From NCBI GenBank assembly GCA_963853835.1, contig OY970826.1, positions 78,300,929 to 78,364,928 of the forward strand: a DNA stretch of 64,000 nt, read 5' to 3'. The stretch's first letter is position 1; every line of letters starts with the position of its first letter. The stretch comes from Calendula officinalis (taxonomy: Eukaryota > Streptophyta > Magnoliopsida > Asterales > Asteraceae). A program made the position numbers and the translations under genes. The notes below the pieces were generated by a model. The model worked only from the letters and a program-made list of their open reading frames with translations. It was not told the DNA's origin and searched no databases. Of the stretch, positions 52,348 through 63,525 are shown one piece after another.

Positions 52348-53593
52348 TAAAATTAATGAACTACCTTGAACATTTACCTAATTTATACTCAGTAAAATAT
52401 AAAAAAAAATCTAAATACTTTTGTTTAATAAGAGAGTTTATGTCCAATAGTAGATACAAAATTTGAGGTTGCCCAGAAATATGTTCGAGAACAGATGCAA
52501 AAGACTACGAATAGATCGCATACTTCTAGGTGAAAATTCATACTATGCGAATTTTTGTATTTTATAGAAATTACATTCAGTAAAATTACTGTGATTTTGC
52601 ACGCATTATAACTTAGTTAACTGTTTATAAATTAAACATTTATTCAATTAAAATTACATTTTTAATAATCACCTCTCGATTATAATTACAAATTACTATT
52701 GAATTATTCAACAATTTATGTAATATACTCTTCGAATAAACTTTGAAATAAAGAAAAAGCGATTGTGGGATATATACCGACTTGTACAGTTACACCCTGA
52801 AATCCCCAAAAGAGTGGTCCTTCCTTGTCGCCGTTATCATCCCCCATTCCGATCGAATTACTTTTCACTCCGATGCGGACCTAAAATAACCGCCGATCGA
52901 TCGAATGCTAATTCAGGAATTCAGGTCGGTTTGCTTTACCTTTTGCATATTCACGCATGTGTGAAATCCATGATCTAGGGTTCTTATATCCAATATTGTC
53001 TGTTTAGGAAATTTTGTTTTAATTTCTGCTTTATGAATTGTGTTAGAAGCTTTCATTGATATAGTATGAGGTGGTTAATTTTATGATTGGATCTGACAAT
53101 TTCTAACTTTTGACATGTTTTATTAGTTTTGAACTTTTGATAGAAGAATGTTGTATTTTTACTGAAATTTTGCGTAGGGTATACTGTGACGTGTGACCGC
53201 TTAACGGTCTTAAAAGTTATATCTGACTTTTTCGTTCGAATTTTGAACATATCAAAGAATGAATTGCAAGTTCCTAGAGTATTTTGTGATTATCTATATG
53301 GAGTTTTAGGTTGTGAAGTAGTTATAATTGATTCCTGTAAATGGTTCACATCAAACTCAACAATCCTTTCATCTCAAGCTACATCTATTGCTAAAATATT
53401 CTATGCAGTTGTTATCATGGTGCAAAATCAAATCGGGTCACCTACTGCTATTTTGAATTTTGGATATCTTTTGTTGGCTAAAATATTATATGCACTTTTC
53501 TTTATCTGCAGGTAAATCAGTTAAAGAAACTGGTTAAAAAGTGATGATATAGTTGCAACATATTGTTTGGTGAGAATAAATAAACACATTTAT
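52348..53593 (+). other. Promoter, 5' UTR exon and leader intron of the ceramidase gene
   Basis: Around 52800-52935 the sequence CCGCCGATCGATCGAATGCT ends in GAATTCAG|GTCGGTTT, a likely donor. An acceptor-like TTTATCTGCAG|GTAAATCAG at about 53512 would place an intron of about 580 bases in the leader. Frames inside (for example 53186-53515) are intronic by this reading. Confidence 0.4.
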
Positions 53594-54629
53594 ATGGCAG
53601 ATGGTGTATCAAGCTTTTGGGGCCCAGTCACATCCTCCCATGAATGGTGTGAGAAGAATTATGTATATTCTTCATACGTTGCTGAATTTTATAACACAAT
53701 ATCAAATATTCCATGCATTCTTTTGGCACTTATCGGCCTTTTAAGTTCGTTGTTACAACGATTTGAGAAAAGATTTAGTGTTCTACACTTATCAAATATG
53801 GCACTCGCTATTGGAAGCATGATGTATCATGCCACACTTCAACATGTGTAAGTACAAATTCTCAACATGCATGTTTAATTTTCTTGCATTTTTGATTTAG
53901 GGTTTTGATAATGACCCTTAGGGTTGTCATTAGACATGCATCAGAAACTTGTACATCGATCCATAACCGCCCCCTGAATTTTAGGAATTACTTTCCCATG
54001 ATCCATGAATTAATGTACATTTTTTATGCATTTGAAGACACCATTAAGGGCTGTCATTATCAAAACCGTTTAATTTATAATTAATTAACTAATTAAGCAT
54101 GATTATGATTTTTAGGCAACAACAAAGCGACGAAACACCAATGGTATGGGAAATGCTCCTCTACATCTACATCCTCTACTCCCCGGATTGGCACTACCGT
54201 AGCACCATGCCCACTTTCCTATTCCTTTACGGGATCTCGTTCGCCGTTCTTCATTCCATTATCCGTTTCGATATCGGCTTCAAAATCCATTACGTTTTGC
54301 TATGTTTATTATGCGTTCCTCGGGTCTACAAGTACTATATCTACACGCAAGATATATCCGCAAAACGGCTTGCAAAATTCTATGTGGCTACACTATTTCT
54401 AGCTAGCGTGTGTTGGTTGGTTGACCGGTTTTGTTGCGGTCAAATTTCGAATTGGCCGGTTAATCCGCAAGGTCACGCGTTGTGGCACGTGTTTATGGGG
54501 TTTAATGCGTACTTTGCGAATACGTTTTTGATGTTTTGTCGGGCGCACCAACGGGAGTGGAGTCCGAAGGTTGTTTATTTTATGGGGTTTCTACCATATG
54601 CGAGGATTGATAAAACAAAGACACATTAA
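53594..54629 (+). CDS. ACER: Alkaline (phyto)ceramidase
   Basis: Two coding exons, 53594-53847 and 54116-54629, joined in phase 2; 255 residues. It starts MADGVSSFWGPVTSSHEWCE. Family residues are visible: CEKNYVYSSYVAEFYNTISN (about 20-39), GSMMYHATLQH (His at about 80 and 84), DETPMVWEML, and NPQGHALWHVFMGF (two His at about 216 and 220), matching the metal-binding His/Asp set of the CREST superfamily of membrane hydrolases. About seven hydrophobic helices are predicted. The enzyme hydrolyses ceramide or phytoceramide to a long-chain base and fatty acid in the ER/Golgi. Overall sequence is closest, from memory, to Arabidopsis AtCES1. The intron contains a MITE. The ATG chosen is the one giving the conserved MADG start. 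Confidence 0.94.
53902..54066. mobile_element. MITE, GACAGCCCT family, in the ceramidase intron
   Basis: GTTTTGATAATGACCCTTAG pairs with TAAGGGCTGTCATTATCAAAAC-like sequence on the right. The body contains CCCCCTGAATTTTAGGAAT. 165 bp of a 268 bp intron. Confidence 0.82.
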
Positions 54630-55729
54630 AGAAGAAGATGATGATGAAGAACCTTTGTTTTGTTTTGTTTTTGGAGACTTGCAAAGTAATGTACTCTTTG
54701 TTTTATTTGCATAATATGGTTTTGAAGTAGGGTTTTAGAAGGGGTTTTCTTGTAGTTTGTGAAAGTAGGATGTTTGTGTATCATATCCTTTCTTGTATGG
54801 TTTTGCTTAGAATTTTATGATGCAATTGGTTTCTACTTTTTTACTTCAAAATTAGTATCGATCGGGTTGGTTAACGGGTCAATATTAGTATTGGTCGAGT
54901 TGGATTGCCCCGAACAGGCGAAAATCATTTTTTTAACAATTAATGGTTTATATGTGATAACAAACGCAATATTACTACAATAATATTAGGTTGATTGGCT
55001 TTTGTGTATAAAATGAGAAAATGTGTTAATTTGTTATGTTATTAACAAAACGAATAATTGGATGAGATTTTGCATGTTTATGTTACTCGGAATAGACGAA
55101 TCTTTGACTCGGATAGCCTGGTCGAATCGAAACATATCTATTATTTCAAAAATCTTTCATGGTCATCTTTAAGATTTTATCACTAGTAATCTTATTAGCT
55201 TTTAACAAAATCAGGTTATCTAAAAATAAGCTACCTTGATGGTTAATTTATTATTAACGTTTCGAAATTAATTTATTTTTAAAAAAGAATCTATAGAGAG
55301 ATTGAGAGAAAGAGAATGAGGGAAGTCAATTGGTTTTTCTCTCAACTAATGACCTTCTTTCCACTGGCATACCTCATTGCTCATCAGTTTAACTCTTCGA
55401 TTCAAGGAAGAGTGGAAAGGAGAGGGGTGTGTGGCTCAATGTAATTTAATGGTGTATTTGATATATTGTGTGTATATTTTATAATAAATTTATAATAGCG
55501 GGACCAAAAATATTGAAGAGAATGCATATTAATGGTATCAGTATATCAGTTGAATATCAATTAAATTATAAAGTAACGTGATGTTAATTAGATAAAAACT
55601 GATGACATCAATCATGCCGTGGTTGGCACTGGTCATAGAGGGTAAAAACATAAAAACGAATAATATATAAAAAAAGAAAAAAGAAAAGAGGTTAGAGACA
55701 TGAGGAGAGCGAGACAAGATGTATATATG
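54630..55729. other. Spacer after the ceramidase gene
   Basis: 3' UTR of the ceramidase, then AT-rich sequence. No gene is recognised; the 74-codon frame at 54759-54983 lies in the presumed 3' UTR. Confidence 0.45.
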
Positions 55730-56261
55730 TGGGGATGTTAAACGATTCGAGTCAAGTCGAATATCATGGAATTTGGGCTCGGCTCGTTTAGTAATTACTC
55801 GGCTCGAGCTCGACTCGAGCTCGAATAAGCTTTTTAAATTGGGCTCGAGCTCGAGCTCGAATATTTATATAGTGTTCGAGCTCGATACTCGTTTATAATT
55901 TCATAGTTTTTGAAAATAACTAATTTACAAACTCGAAAAACTCGTTAATTACTCGACTCGTTAATACCCCTATTAATATATGTATATTCTTGTACTTATT
56001 GTATCGACACTTGTATAAAACACTTGTTCGGCTCGTTAGGATCGGCTCGTGAAGATCTTCTGGCTCGTTCGGCTCGAGATTAAACGAGCTATCGAACGAG
56101 CCGAGTCGAGTATTAAATTATTAGGCTCGACTCGTGAAATTAATCGAGCCTTGTTTTTTTTTCGAGCTCGACTCGAGATCGAATTAGTATAGGCTCGAGC
56201 TCGATATAAACGAGCTCGAACTCGAGTAGCTCGCTATAAGCTTGACTCGTTAACACCCCTA
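55730..56261. mobile_element. hAT-type MITE rich in GAGCTCGAG words
   Basis: Left TGGGGATGTTAAACGATTCG and right CTTGACTCGTTAACACCCCT are imperfect inverted ends of TAGGGGTGT type. Flanking sequences TATATATG and TATATAGT are possible degenerate target copies. The body is dominated by GGCTCGAGCTCGA/TCGAGCTCGAGC palindromic words. Non-coding. Confidence 0.65.
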
Positions 56262-56328
56262 TATATAGTTTTTCACTGATAGTTTTTCACACACATAATT
56301 TGGGTAAAAATTGTGTATATTTTATAGG

Positions 56329-56478
56329 GTTTTGCTAATGACAGCCCTTAGGGCTGTCATTAACATGCATAAAAAGTTTGTACATTTATTAAAAAGATAA
56401 TATTCCTAAAATTCAGGGGTTGTCTTTTGTGTATTTTTCATTCTTAATGACAGCCCTAAGGGCGTCATTAGCATTTTC
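56329..56478. mobile_element. MITE, GACAGCCCT family, just before the SWIB gene
   Basis: GTTTTGCTAATGACAGCCCT pairs with AGGGCGTCATTAGCATTTTC. It also has the internal palindrome CAGCCCTTAGGGCTG. It ends about 38 bases before the SWIB-gene ATG, so it probably supplies leader or promoter sequence. Confidence 0.8.
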
Positions 56479-56515
56479 CTATTTTATATATGAGAGAGAG
56501 AGAGAGTACGCATCG

Positions 56516-58061
56516 ATGGTGTCCGACCAAGAAATAGCAAAAGCAGTTGAGATTCTTCTGAGTCAATCTGACTCCAAATCATTCACAACCCTAAACGACG
56601 TTGTTCACCAGCTAGGGCAAAAACTAGGGTTTGATTTGTCTCATAAAACCCTCTTCATCCGTGACCAAATCAACCTCCTTCTCCTCCGATCACAATCACA
56701 ATCCCAATACCATCCGCCACCGCCGCCGCAGCCCTCCATCAGTACCTCGGGAATTGCAAAAGACCATTTTGCCCTTCAACAGCAACAACATGCTCAATAT
56801 CATTTCAGCCAACCACCTCAGACTCAGTTTCACCATCCTCATTTCGCTCTTCAACAACAGCAACGCCAGCGGCACCCTGTTGAGCTTAATTTCGGTAATC
56901 CCGCAGCGCCACCGCAGGCGGTGGCGACTTCTACTTCATCGCATCAGTCGCTCGTCCAGCCGTTGCCGGGGGTGAAAGCTGAGGGAAGAGTAGTTGTTCA
57001 TGACGCCGAAGGGAAATCGTCTGAAATGCCCAAAAAAGTGTACGCCTTTGATCTATTTATGTTATTTTGATTCAATGTGTTTGATAGTTTTTGCTTGTTC
57101 GTAGGTTAGGGTTAGAAATTGGGGCACACTTTTTATTTAATCGCTGTTATTTGTGGCTAATTAGTTAAATTTATATTGGACTAAGACCTAGTTACTATAT
57201 GCTTCATACCGAGCTAACAATTTTGATTAGCGTACCATGGAGATATTTTATTTTCTTGATTTTATCGATTAATGCGAAGCTAGAGTGTATCTAATTACAC
57301 CAGTTGCAGAAACATTGGTTGTAACTATGATTTATGTGATTTCGTTTGTTATAAAAGCATTTATATGGACATGAAGAGGATACCATGATCTGATAGCAGG
57401 AATCAAATATTTCTTTATTTTTGGCATCAATTTCTCCTATATATACACATATAAAATCAATTCTTGGATATTTCATTATTTTGATTCTGGTTTGCTATTT
57501 TAATTTCATCTCAGGGGTTCAACAGGAACTAAAAGAAGAGGTGGACCCGGGGGCCTAAATTAACTCTGTGGTATTACCACCGAGCTTCAAGTTATTGTTG
57601 GCGAGTCAGCATTATCAAGAACCGATGTATGATTCACACTTTTTACCATTTACTTATGAACGGGTCAAAGTATTTTTATTTTTTTATAAAGTAATTATAT
57701 ATTGTGTACAGATTGTGAAGCAACTATGGGCATACATAAAGAAAAACAATCTCCAAGATCCTGGGAACAAAAGAAAAATAATCTGTGATGATGCTCTGCG
57801 AGTTGTTTTTGAAACTGACTGCACTGATATGTTCAAGATGAATAAGTTGCTTCCCAAACATATCATTCGACTCGAACCCACAAGTATGTATAATATATGA
57901 ATACATAATTATTTCCTTTTAACTAATTTAATAAACAAAAAATTGTAACTTTTTCAGAAGAATCGTCTTGTAAAAAATCTAAAGTGAGTGCTGTGGCTGC
58001 AGCTGCAGCTGAGAAAAGTACAGATAACGTTTCTTCTGAAGAAACAACTAGTTTTTCCTAG
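56516..58061 (+). pseudogene. SWIB/BAF60b and DEK-C protein gene with in-frame stop
   Basis: Four exons fit splice rules: 56516-57039, 57515-57626, 57712-57883, 57958-58061. Residues 1-60 form a DEK-C-like domain (SDQEIAKAVEILLSQSDSKS). A Gln/Pro/His-rich linker follows, then KRRGGPGGLN. The SWIB domain includes QLWAYIKKNNLQDPGNKRK and IICDDALRVVFETDCTDMF. Immediately after GGLN the codon at 57561-57563 is TAA, where relatives have Lys (AAA or AAG). A single base change would explain it. Everything downstream stays in frame to TAG at 58059-58061, ending in an Ala/Ser-rich tail. If real, only about 190 residues without the SWIB domain are made. SWIB-domain proteins work in chromatin remodelling and transcription. 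Sequencing error, a recent null allele or unusual splicing are the alternatives. Confidence 0.82.
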
Positions 58062-58708
58062 AGTTTAATTTGCTGTTTTATGCTTCTGCTGACATGGTTA
58101 GATGTAATGTAACACGTTCAGTTGCTTTTCCCTTTTAAATGTAAAACCTGAATGAAATGTAAAACCTTGGACAGAATGTAGTTTGACACTTTGACTTTGA
58201 CTAGTCTTTAATGGAAGGAACCTTTTTAGTGTAATTCCTTCATTTCGTGTTATTTCTTTAGCTTTTACGAGCCAGATGAATGATATTTGAATGTTTGATT
58301 AATGTCTTCATTTTATACCTTAGGTACAATCATAGTGTAAATAATTGTTAAATAATCAGCTTGAAATTTAGGTTATACAATGTGAGTAACCAATCAACAA
58401 AAAAGTTCATATGAGGCATGTGAGTAACTTATCAACAAGTCTCACATGAAACATGTGTGAGATATAATTTTGTATAGGTATGTTGATATTTGTCATTAAA
58501 TTTATTAAATTAAATATAAGAGTATAAATAATAGCTATTATATATACGTTTACTTAATCTTGAATTGGTATGGTTGATCATTATTAATTCATTGTTTCAA
58601 CCAAAGCTAAACTTATTTTAAAATTTTAAATAAAATAATTTATGTCAAGTTTATAAATAAGCAATAATAAAAAAAATTGCATACTATTATCTATTCAGAG
58701 AAACGTTC
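58062..58708. other. Spacer after the SWIB gene
   Basis: 3' UTR-like sequence, then AT-rich. ATATGAGGCATGTGAGTAACTTATCAACAAG is partly repeated nearby. No gene was found. Confidence 0.4.
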
Positions 58709-58862
58709 AGGGAGGTCTATTATTTTTTCGATGTCCCGAAGAATAAATCTTAATCATTGGTCAATAAGATCTAATGGTCAAGATTAATCTTGACCATTAG
58801 ATCTTATTAATCAATAATTAAAATTTATTCCTTAAAACTTTATAAAAATAATGGAACACCCT
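58709..58862. mobile_element. Fold-back MITE sharing ends with the 48.7-52.3 kb element
   Basis: 154 bp near-perfect hairpin. AGGGAGGTCTATTATTTTTT pairs with TAAAAATAATGGAACACCCT, and the centre is ATCTAATGGTCAAGATT/AATCTTGACCATTAGAT. The words AATCATTGGTC...ATGGTCAAGAT correspond to CATTGGATCAAGATGGTCAA at 48746-48765. Confidence 0.8.
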
Positions 58863-59086
58863 AAACGCAACTCTATCTATTCAATACGTAAAATAGATGA
58901 TAGAATTTTGGTGTGATGCTTAGGAACTTATTCTATTTGGGCTTTGATGAAAGTGTGGCCCAATTAGGAAAAGATGACGATGGCCCTTGGAGGCATATAC
59001 AGATTAACCCAGAGCACACCAATGTCTAACAAATTAATTTTGGTGTAAACAAGAAGAGATCGAGAAGCAAATCTGATCGATCAACA

Positions 59087-60674
59087 ATGGCGGAGGAGTT
59101 GGTGTTGGACACAGCGATCAGAGACTGGGTGTTGATACCGCTATCAGTAGTCATGGTTCTTATCGGAGTACTTCGTTACTTTGTCTCTAAGCTCATGCGT
59201 ACTTCTCAATTGCCTGATGCTAAAATCATCAAAGAAGGGTTAGTTCAATTCCATGCTATCCGTCGAATTATATGTATCGATATCTAATCATCTATATCTG
59301 AATTTGATTATCCTTTTATTTTGTGGAATTTTTTAGGCAGGTTATAATTAGGGCTAGAAACCTACGGGCAGCTGCTAATTTCATACCTGTCAAGGCATTT
59401 CGTGCTCGGAAATTATATTATACTAACGAGGTATGACTTTTGATTTGATCTATACGTATTGAATGGTTGTTTAGATTCAGGATTTAGGGGTTTTAAGGTT
59501 GAATCTCATCGTAAAATTTTAGCTGCGAAGAGTAAGATTAGTTCTGACAGTTGAACTCTATGAGTTTGGATGGCAATTTCAAGCCTCAATTATATGTTCC
59601 AAAAAGCTTTTGTGATATGAGCGAAATTAATTGAGGAGGAAATTCTGTTAGTTTGTTTATTAACTGATTATGTAATAAACTGTATAAATACCAAATTCTC
59701 TTAATTCATATGATGAGATTGTTGTTGGATTTGCAGGAAAACGGTTTACTTCATGTTCCCAAGGGGCAGGCCCAGAATCCACAGGCACAAATGTTCTCTG
59801 ATCCAAACATGGCCATGGATATGATGAAGAAGAATCTTTCAATGATCATTCCACAGGTTTTTTTCTATAAATTATCTTGTTTTTTCCAGCAAAACTGTTG
59901 CACCTAACCTAACTAACCTTTTTATTTGTTTTAATTCTCTCTCAGACCCTTACTTTTGCATGGGTTAACTTCTTCTTTTCTGGATTTGTAGCAGGTATTT
60001 TACAAACATATAGTCTCTTCTTCTATTTGTATGTAAATATATGTTTCTAATGATTGATTAAACAATACTGTATTGGAATTTGATCTACATTTTTTGAAAT
60101 TATCCAGCAAAGATACCTTTTCCACTGACTCAGAGGTTTAGGTCCATGTTACAGAACGGGATCGACTTGAGTACTGTTGATGTCAGTTATGTCAGCAGTC
60201 GTTCTTGGTGTGCATCTATTCACTTTCTTTCCATTTTTATTATTTTATTTCTGAAAATAATAACATATATATGTTCTATTCAGGTACTTCCTTAATCTGT
60301 TTGGGTTGAGAGGCTTGTTCAGTCTCATTTTGGGAGAGGAAAATGGTCAGTTAGTTAGTTAACGATGCCTTTTCAGTTATCTATGGTATAAACGGATCTA
60401 AATGTCATTATTTTTCTATGATGCAGCCACAGACGATACACAACGTATGATGCAAATGAGTGGATTTGGTTTTGATCCATCTAAGGTCATATTTTCGTTT
60501 TCAATTTGCATAATTTTGTGAATTTTTTTATTTTATTACTAATTATATTTTGCATTGTTAAATATGCAGAGTTTGGGTGCAGAAAAAGACGGTCTAGACA
60601 TAGTTCAACATGATTGGGTCCTACCAAAATTCGAGCAACGTGCTGAAGCTGTACTCAGAAAACGCCTTAATTAA
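59087..60674 (+). CDS. EMC3: ER membrane protein complex subunit 3
   Basis: Eight exons: 59087-59238, 59337-59430, 59737-59856, 59946-59994, 60108-60207, 60284-60345, 60427-60485, 60570-60674. All are GT-AG and the frame is continuous; 246 residues. It starts MAEELVLDTAIRDWVLIPLS with a first membrane helix at about residues 14-32. The DUF106/EMC3 core is present (ARNLRAAANFIPVKAFRARK; MIIPQTLTFAWVNFFFSGFV as the second helix region; KIPFPLTQRFRSMLQNGIDL; SYVSSRSWYFLNLFGLRGLF as the third). EMC3 belongs to the YidC/Oxa1/Get1 insertase family and forms part of the ER membrane insertase that places tail-anchored and multi-pass proteins. Length and motifs are typical and no defect was seen. It ends ...RKRLN, stop TAA. 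Confidence 0.95.
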
Positions 60675-61150
60675 AATTTATAGCTATTTATATTTATATA
60701 GCAGATTCTGTATTGGATCTAGATTTCACGTTCTTGAAATTGAGTTTGTCACTTACTTTTTGTCTCTAAAAGGGACTTACTTTGGATTGTAACAGTATTT
60801 GATAAAAGTTTTTTTCTGTAACTTCATTAGGATTGCTCAATGTAATTTTAGAGTAAATTACAAGGATTTTTGTATGAATTTTACTTCAAATTTTACCTAT
60901 GATCCTCTTTACTGTAAAATAATACATTGATAGTCTTTTTTGGAAAATCTTTTGCACCTATGGTCCTACAGTCCTTTAACATAACGTTCATTAAATTATG
61001 TTAAAATGACATTGGTTAGTATCTTCTGTACAAAATTTAACGGACATTAGGTTAAGAGATTATAGGTTCTAAGGCGTCAAAAAAAGAACTACAAATGTAA
61101 TAATGAAGTAGTTATTGCGTGAATATGTCTTGAATACATTAATAAACTAT
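60675..61150. other. 3' flank of EMC3 with a 'no-name' repeat
   Basis: After the EMC3 3' UTR, about 60850-61060 carries short words (GGTCCTACAGTCC, ATTACAAGGATTTT) like those in the element at 6534-6708, suggesting the same family. Boundaries are unclear. Confidence 0.35.
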
Positions 61151-61221
61151 AATTTTTATCATTCTAGAACATAAATCAATTAATACTCTAATTTTTATCA
61201 TTCTAGAACATAAATCAATTA
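61151..61221. repeat. Tandem duplication, 32 bp unit, period 39
   Basis: AATTTTTATCATTCTAGAAC...CAATTA occurs at 61151-61182 and again, exactly, at 61190-61221. Confidence 0.9.
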
Positions 61222-61400
61222 AGATTTTTGGTGTGAATGGAAATTTTATATTTATTACTTTTACGCAACTATGTGTCCATAGTGGAGATTTTAGAAAAAT
61301 CCTATACAGTAAGTTGCAAAATGAAAAACTATTCAATGTGCATTTAATATAAAGGGTTTGCAATAAACTTATATGTGTGCAAAGAACACCTTTCTTTTAA

Positions 61401-61503
61401 GGAAAATGCTAATGACAAATACACAAAAGACAATCCCCTGAATTTTAGGAATATTAATTTTTTAATTAATATACAAGTTTTTTATGCATGTTAGTAAAAC
61501 CCT
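61401..61503. mobile_element. MITE, GACAGCCCT family, shortened copy
   Basis: GGAAAATGCTAATGACAAAT on the left matches the right end of the copy at 56329-56478. It contains CCCCTGAATTTTAGGAAT and ends CATGTTAGTAAAACCC. The palindromic GACAGCCCT core is missing. Confidence 0.6.
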
Positions 61504-61869
61504 TCTTTTAATAAATGTGGATGAACAATGCAAAATCCCTGAATTTGGAAAGATGTAGATATGGGCTTGTATGTACCTATTTAAAGAAATGGACCACCCA
61601 TGTTGGAAAACGATTGAAAGGCTTGTTTTGGATAAGGGTCAACAAGATGCAACCTATTCCTCACTTCTCATGTTTTTGACACTTGTGTGAATTTTTGTAA
61701 ATAATATTAAATACAAGGACCCGTCATGTAAATGTGGGGTTTCTACGCCAAAGCAGTTGGGATTTTGGGGGACCCGTTTTGCAAGCTACGGCCTACCGAT
61801 ATAAATACCAATCTCAAGTTTGAGATGGTTCCCTTAAACTTCACTATTGGTTCAAATTTTCTTTTACAT
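61504..61869. other. Unassigned sequence with a promoter-like stretch
   Basis: ACCGATATAAATACCAATC at about 61796 resembles a TATA region, but the following MITE interrupts any downstream gene and none is visible. Confidence 0.3.
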
Positions 61870-62217
61870 ATTCATGTATCAAAATAAGTGGTACACTTTG
61901 AGAAATATGGTTTTTGAAGCAAAAAATTAAACGGTAGTTTTAAATAGATTAAAGTGGATAGTTAGTAGATAATGACTCCCACTTCTATTGAATAAAGTGA
62001 TATTAATGATGTTTAAAAATAAAAATAAAGGTAAAAAAGTAATTTCACTTTATTAAAATAGATAGTTTAGTGGAGAAAGAGTCCTACTTTTTTTACCAAA
62101 TAAGGTGGAGAAAGAGTCCTACTTTTTTACCAAATAAGGTAAGTTTGAGAAATGCATCACTTATTTTATTCCACCTCTAAATAGAAAGTGTATCACTTAT
62201 TTTGATACAGAGGTAGT
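61870..62217. mobile_element. MITE, second copy of the 5850-6157 family
   Basis: Right end TATCACTTATTTTGATACAGAGGTAGTA; left end GTATCAAAATAAGTGGTACAC with the terminal CTACCTC replaced. Contains an internal direct repeat (GTGGAGAAAGAGTCCTACTTTTTT twice, about 30 bases apart). Confidence 0.7.
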
Positions 62218-62283
62218 ATATATTTTTAGGCATTCACACCTCAAATACACTTCACACTTTTGTTGAAGGTACCACTCATACAT

Positions 62284-62520
62284 GTTACTAGCAGGGTACC
62301 CGCGCAATGCGGCGGCGGGTACCCTGTGACTATATTTCGTGGCGACCAATTGGTTGGTGTTAGTGATAGTGATGGTGGTGGTGGTGGTGATGGTACGTGA
62401 TGGTGGTGGTCGGGAAGCGAGATGATGGTGGTTGGTGGTAGTAGCTTAGTTGGTTTATACCTTGTGTTAATAACACATAGGTCGCAAGTTCAAATCAGGA
62501 TGGTGCATTCTTTTTTCAAT
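62284..62520. repeat. GGGTACCC hairpin, GGTGGTGAT tract and tRNA-like box
   Basis: ACTAGCAGGGTACCCGCGCA and ATGCGGCGGCGGGTACCCTG form a hairpin, then a GGTGGTGGTGATGG tract. TAGCTTAGTTGGTTTATACC (A box) and CAAGTTCAAATCAGG (B box) at about 62447-62505 look like a SINE head. Compare 17400-17550. Confidence 0.55.
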
Positions 62521-62749
62521 ATAAAATGTGTCCCGAAATAGCAAGTGCATTAGCTGAAAATTGTAAGCTTAGATTTGCTAACTTGAGAATGTCTCAAATG
62601 CATTACATATAGTATTTTTTAGCCAAAATCGTGAGAATGCTTGTATATTGGATTTGGAAATTAAGAATAAATGTATTATTGATTATTACATGAGTATAAT
62701 ATTTGTATTGTATTTAATGATACAACTACAATATCAAATCAACAGTAAT

Positions 62750-62880
62750 AGCATGGTACACATGCAATACGGCGGCGGGTACTCTACGTCAATGGTGATG
62801 TGGTACGTGGTGATGGTGGTTGGTGATAGTGCATAGTGATAATTAATGGTGACAATAATGATTATGGTGGTGGTCCATCT
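62750..62880. repeat. Decayed second GGGTACCC hairpin element
   Basis: ATGGTACACATGCAATACGG and CGGCGGGTACTCTACG followed by GGTGATGGTGGTTGG repeat the pattern at 62284 with point changes. Confidence 0.5.
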
Positions 62881-63314
62881 CTCTGTAAGTCACACTTTTG
62901 GTTATGTATATTTAGTTATTTTACATAAAGTACCCACAAAGCTTTAGGTAAGAAGTTTTGTTTTTTTGGTCGAATTTTGACATTGGCCGAAAAAAGATCA
63001 TTAATGTTTATAGGTAATAGTTTCTATTTGTTGTCATGGTAATGTCATAACGTAAATGGGTCAAAAAAATCATTAATGTTTATAGGTAATGTTATCACGG
63101 GACGTGTTCCACGACATTCTCCTTTGTCAGCACTTTGAAACTTGCAATTAAAATGAACTTTAATCTGAAAAAACAAACTCACAAACTCACAGTTATATGA
63201 ACTTTAATCAGAAAAATACATGTTTAATTTCTAAATTCAAATATGAGTTCTAATAATTGGTTTAGTGAGCGCATAATCGGTGCAGATAGAGTTTTGATTA
63301 GATAGTGTTAACAT

Positions 63315-63525
63315 AATGCTTAAATTAAAACAATAAAAATTTACATTATTAGCATTTAGCAGCAATATACATTTGTGATTACATTCAAAAATGCTTAAAT
63401 GAAAACTATCAAAATTGACATTTTTAGCATATAGCAACAATACACAGTTGTAATTACAGTGTGTTTACACAATGCTTAAATGAAAACTATAAAATTTACA
63501 TTATTAGCATTTAGCAGCAACATTG
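63315..63525. repeat. Three-copy imperfect tandem repeat, about 75-81 bp
   Basis: AATGCTTAAAT begins units at 63315, 63390 and 63471. Each continues AAAACTATAAAATTTACATT / TTAGCATTTAGCAGCAA with small changes; the third is incomplete. Confidence 0.8.

Noticed and set aside
53186..53515. 109-codon ORF just upstream of the ceramidase ATG
   Set aside because: Lies in the predicted 5' UTR intron, contains a splice-acceptor at its end and matches no family I know.
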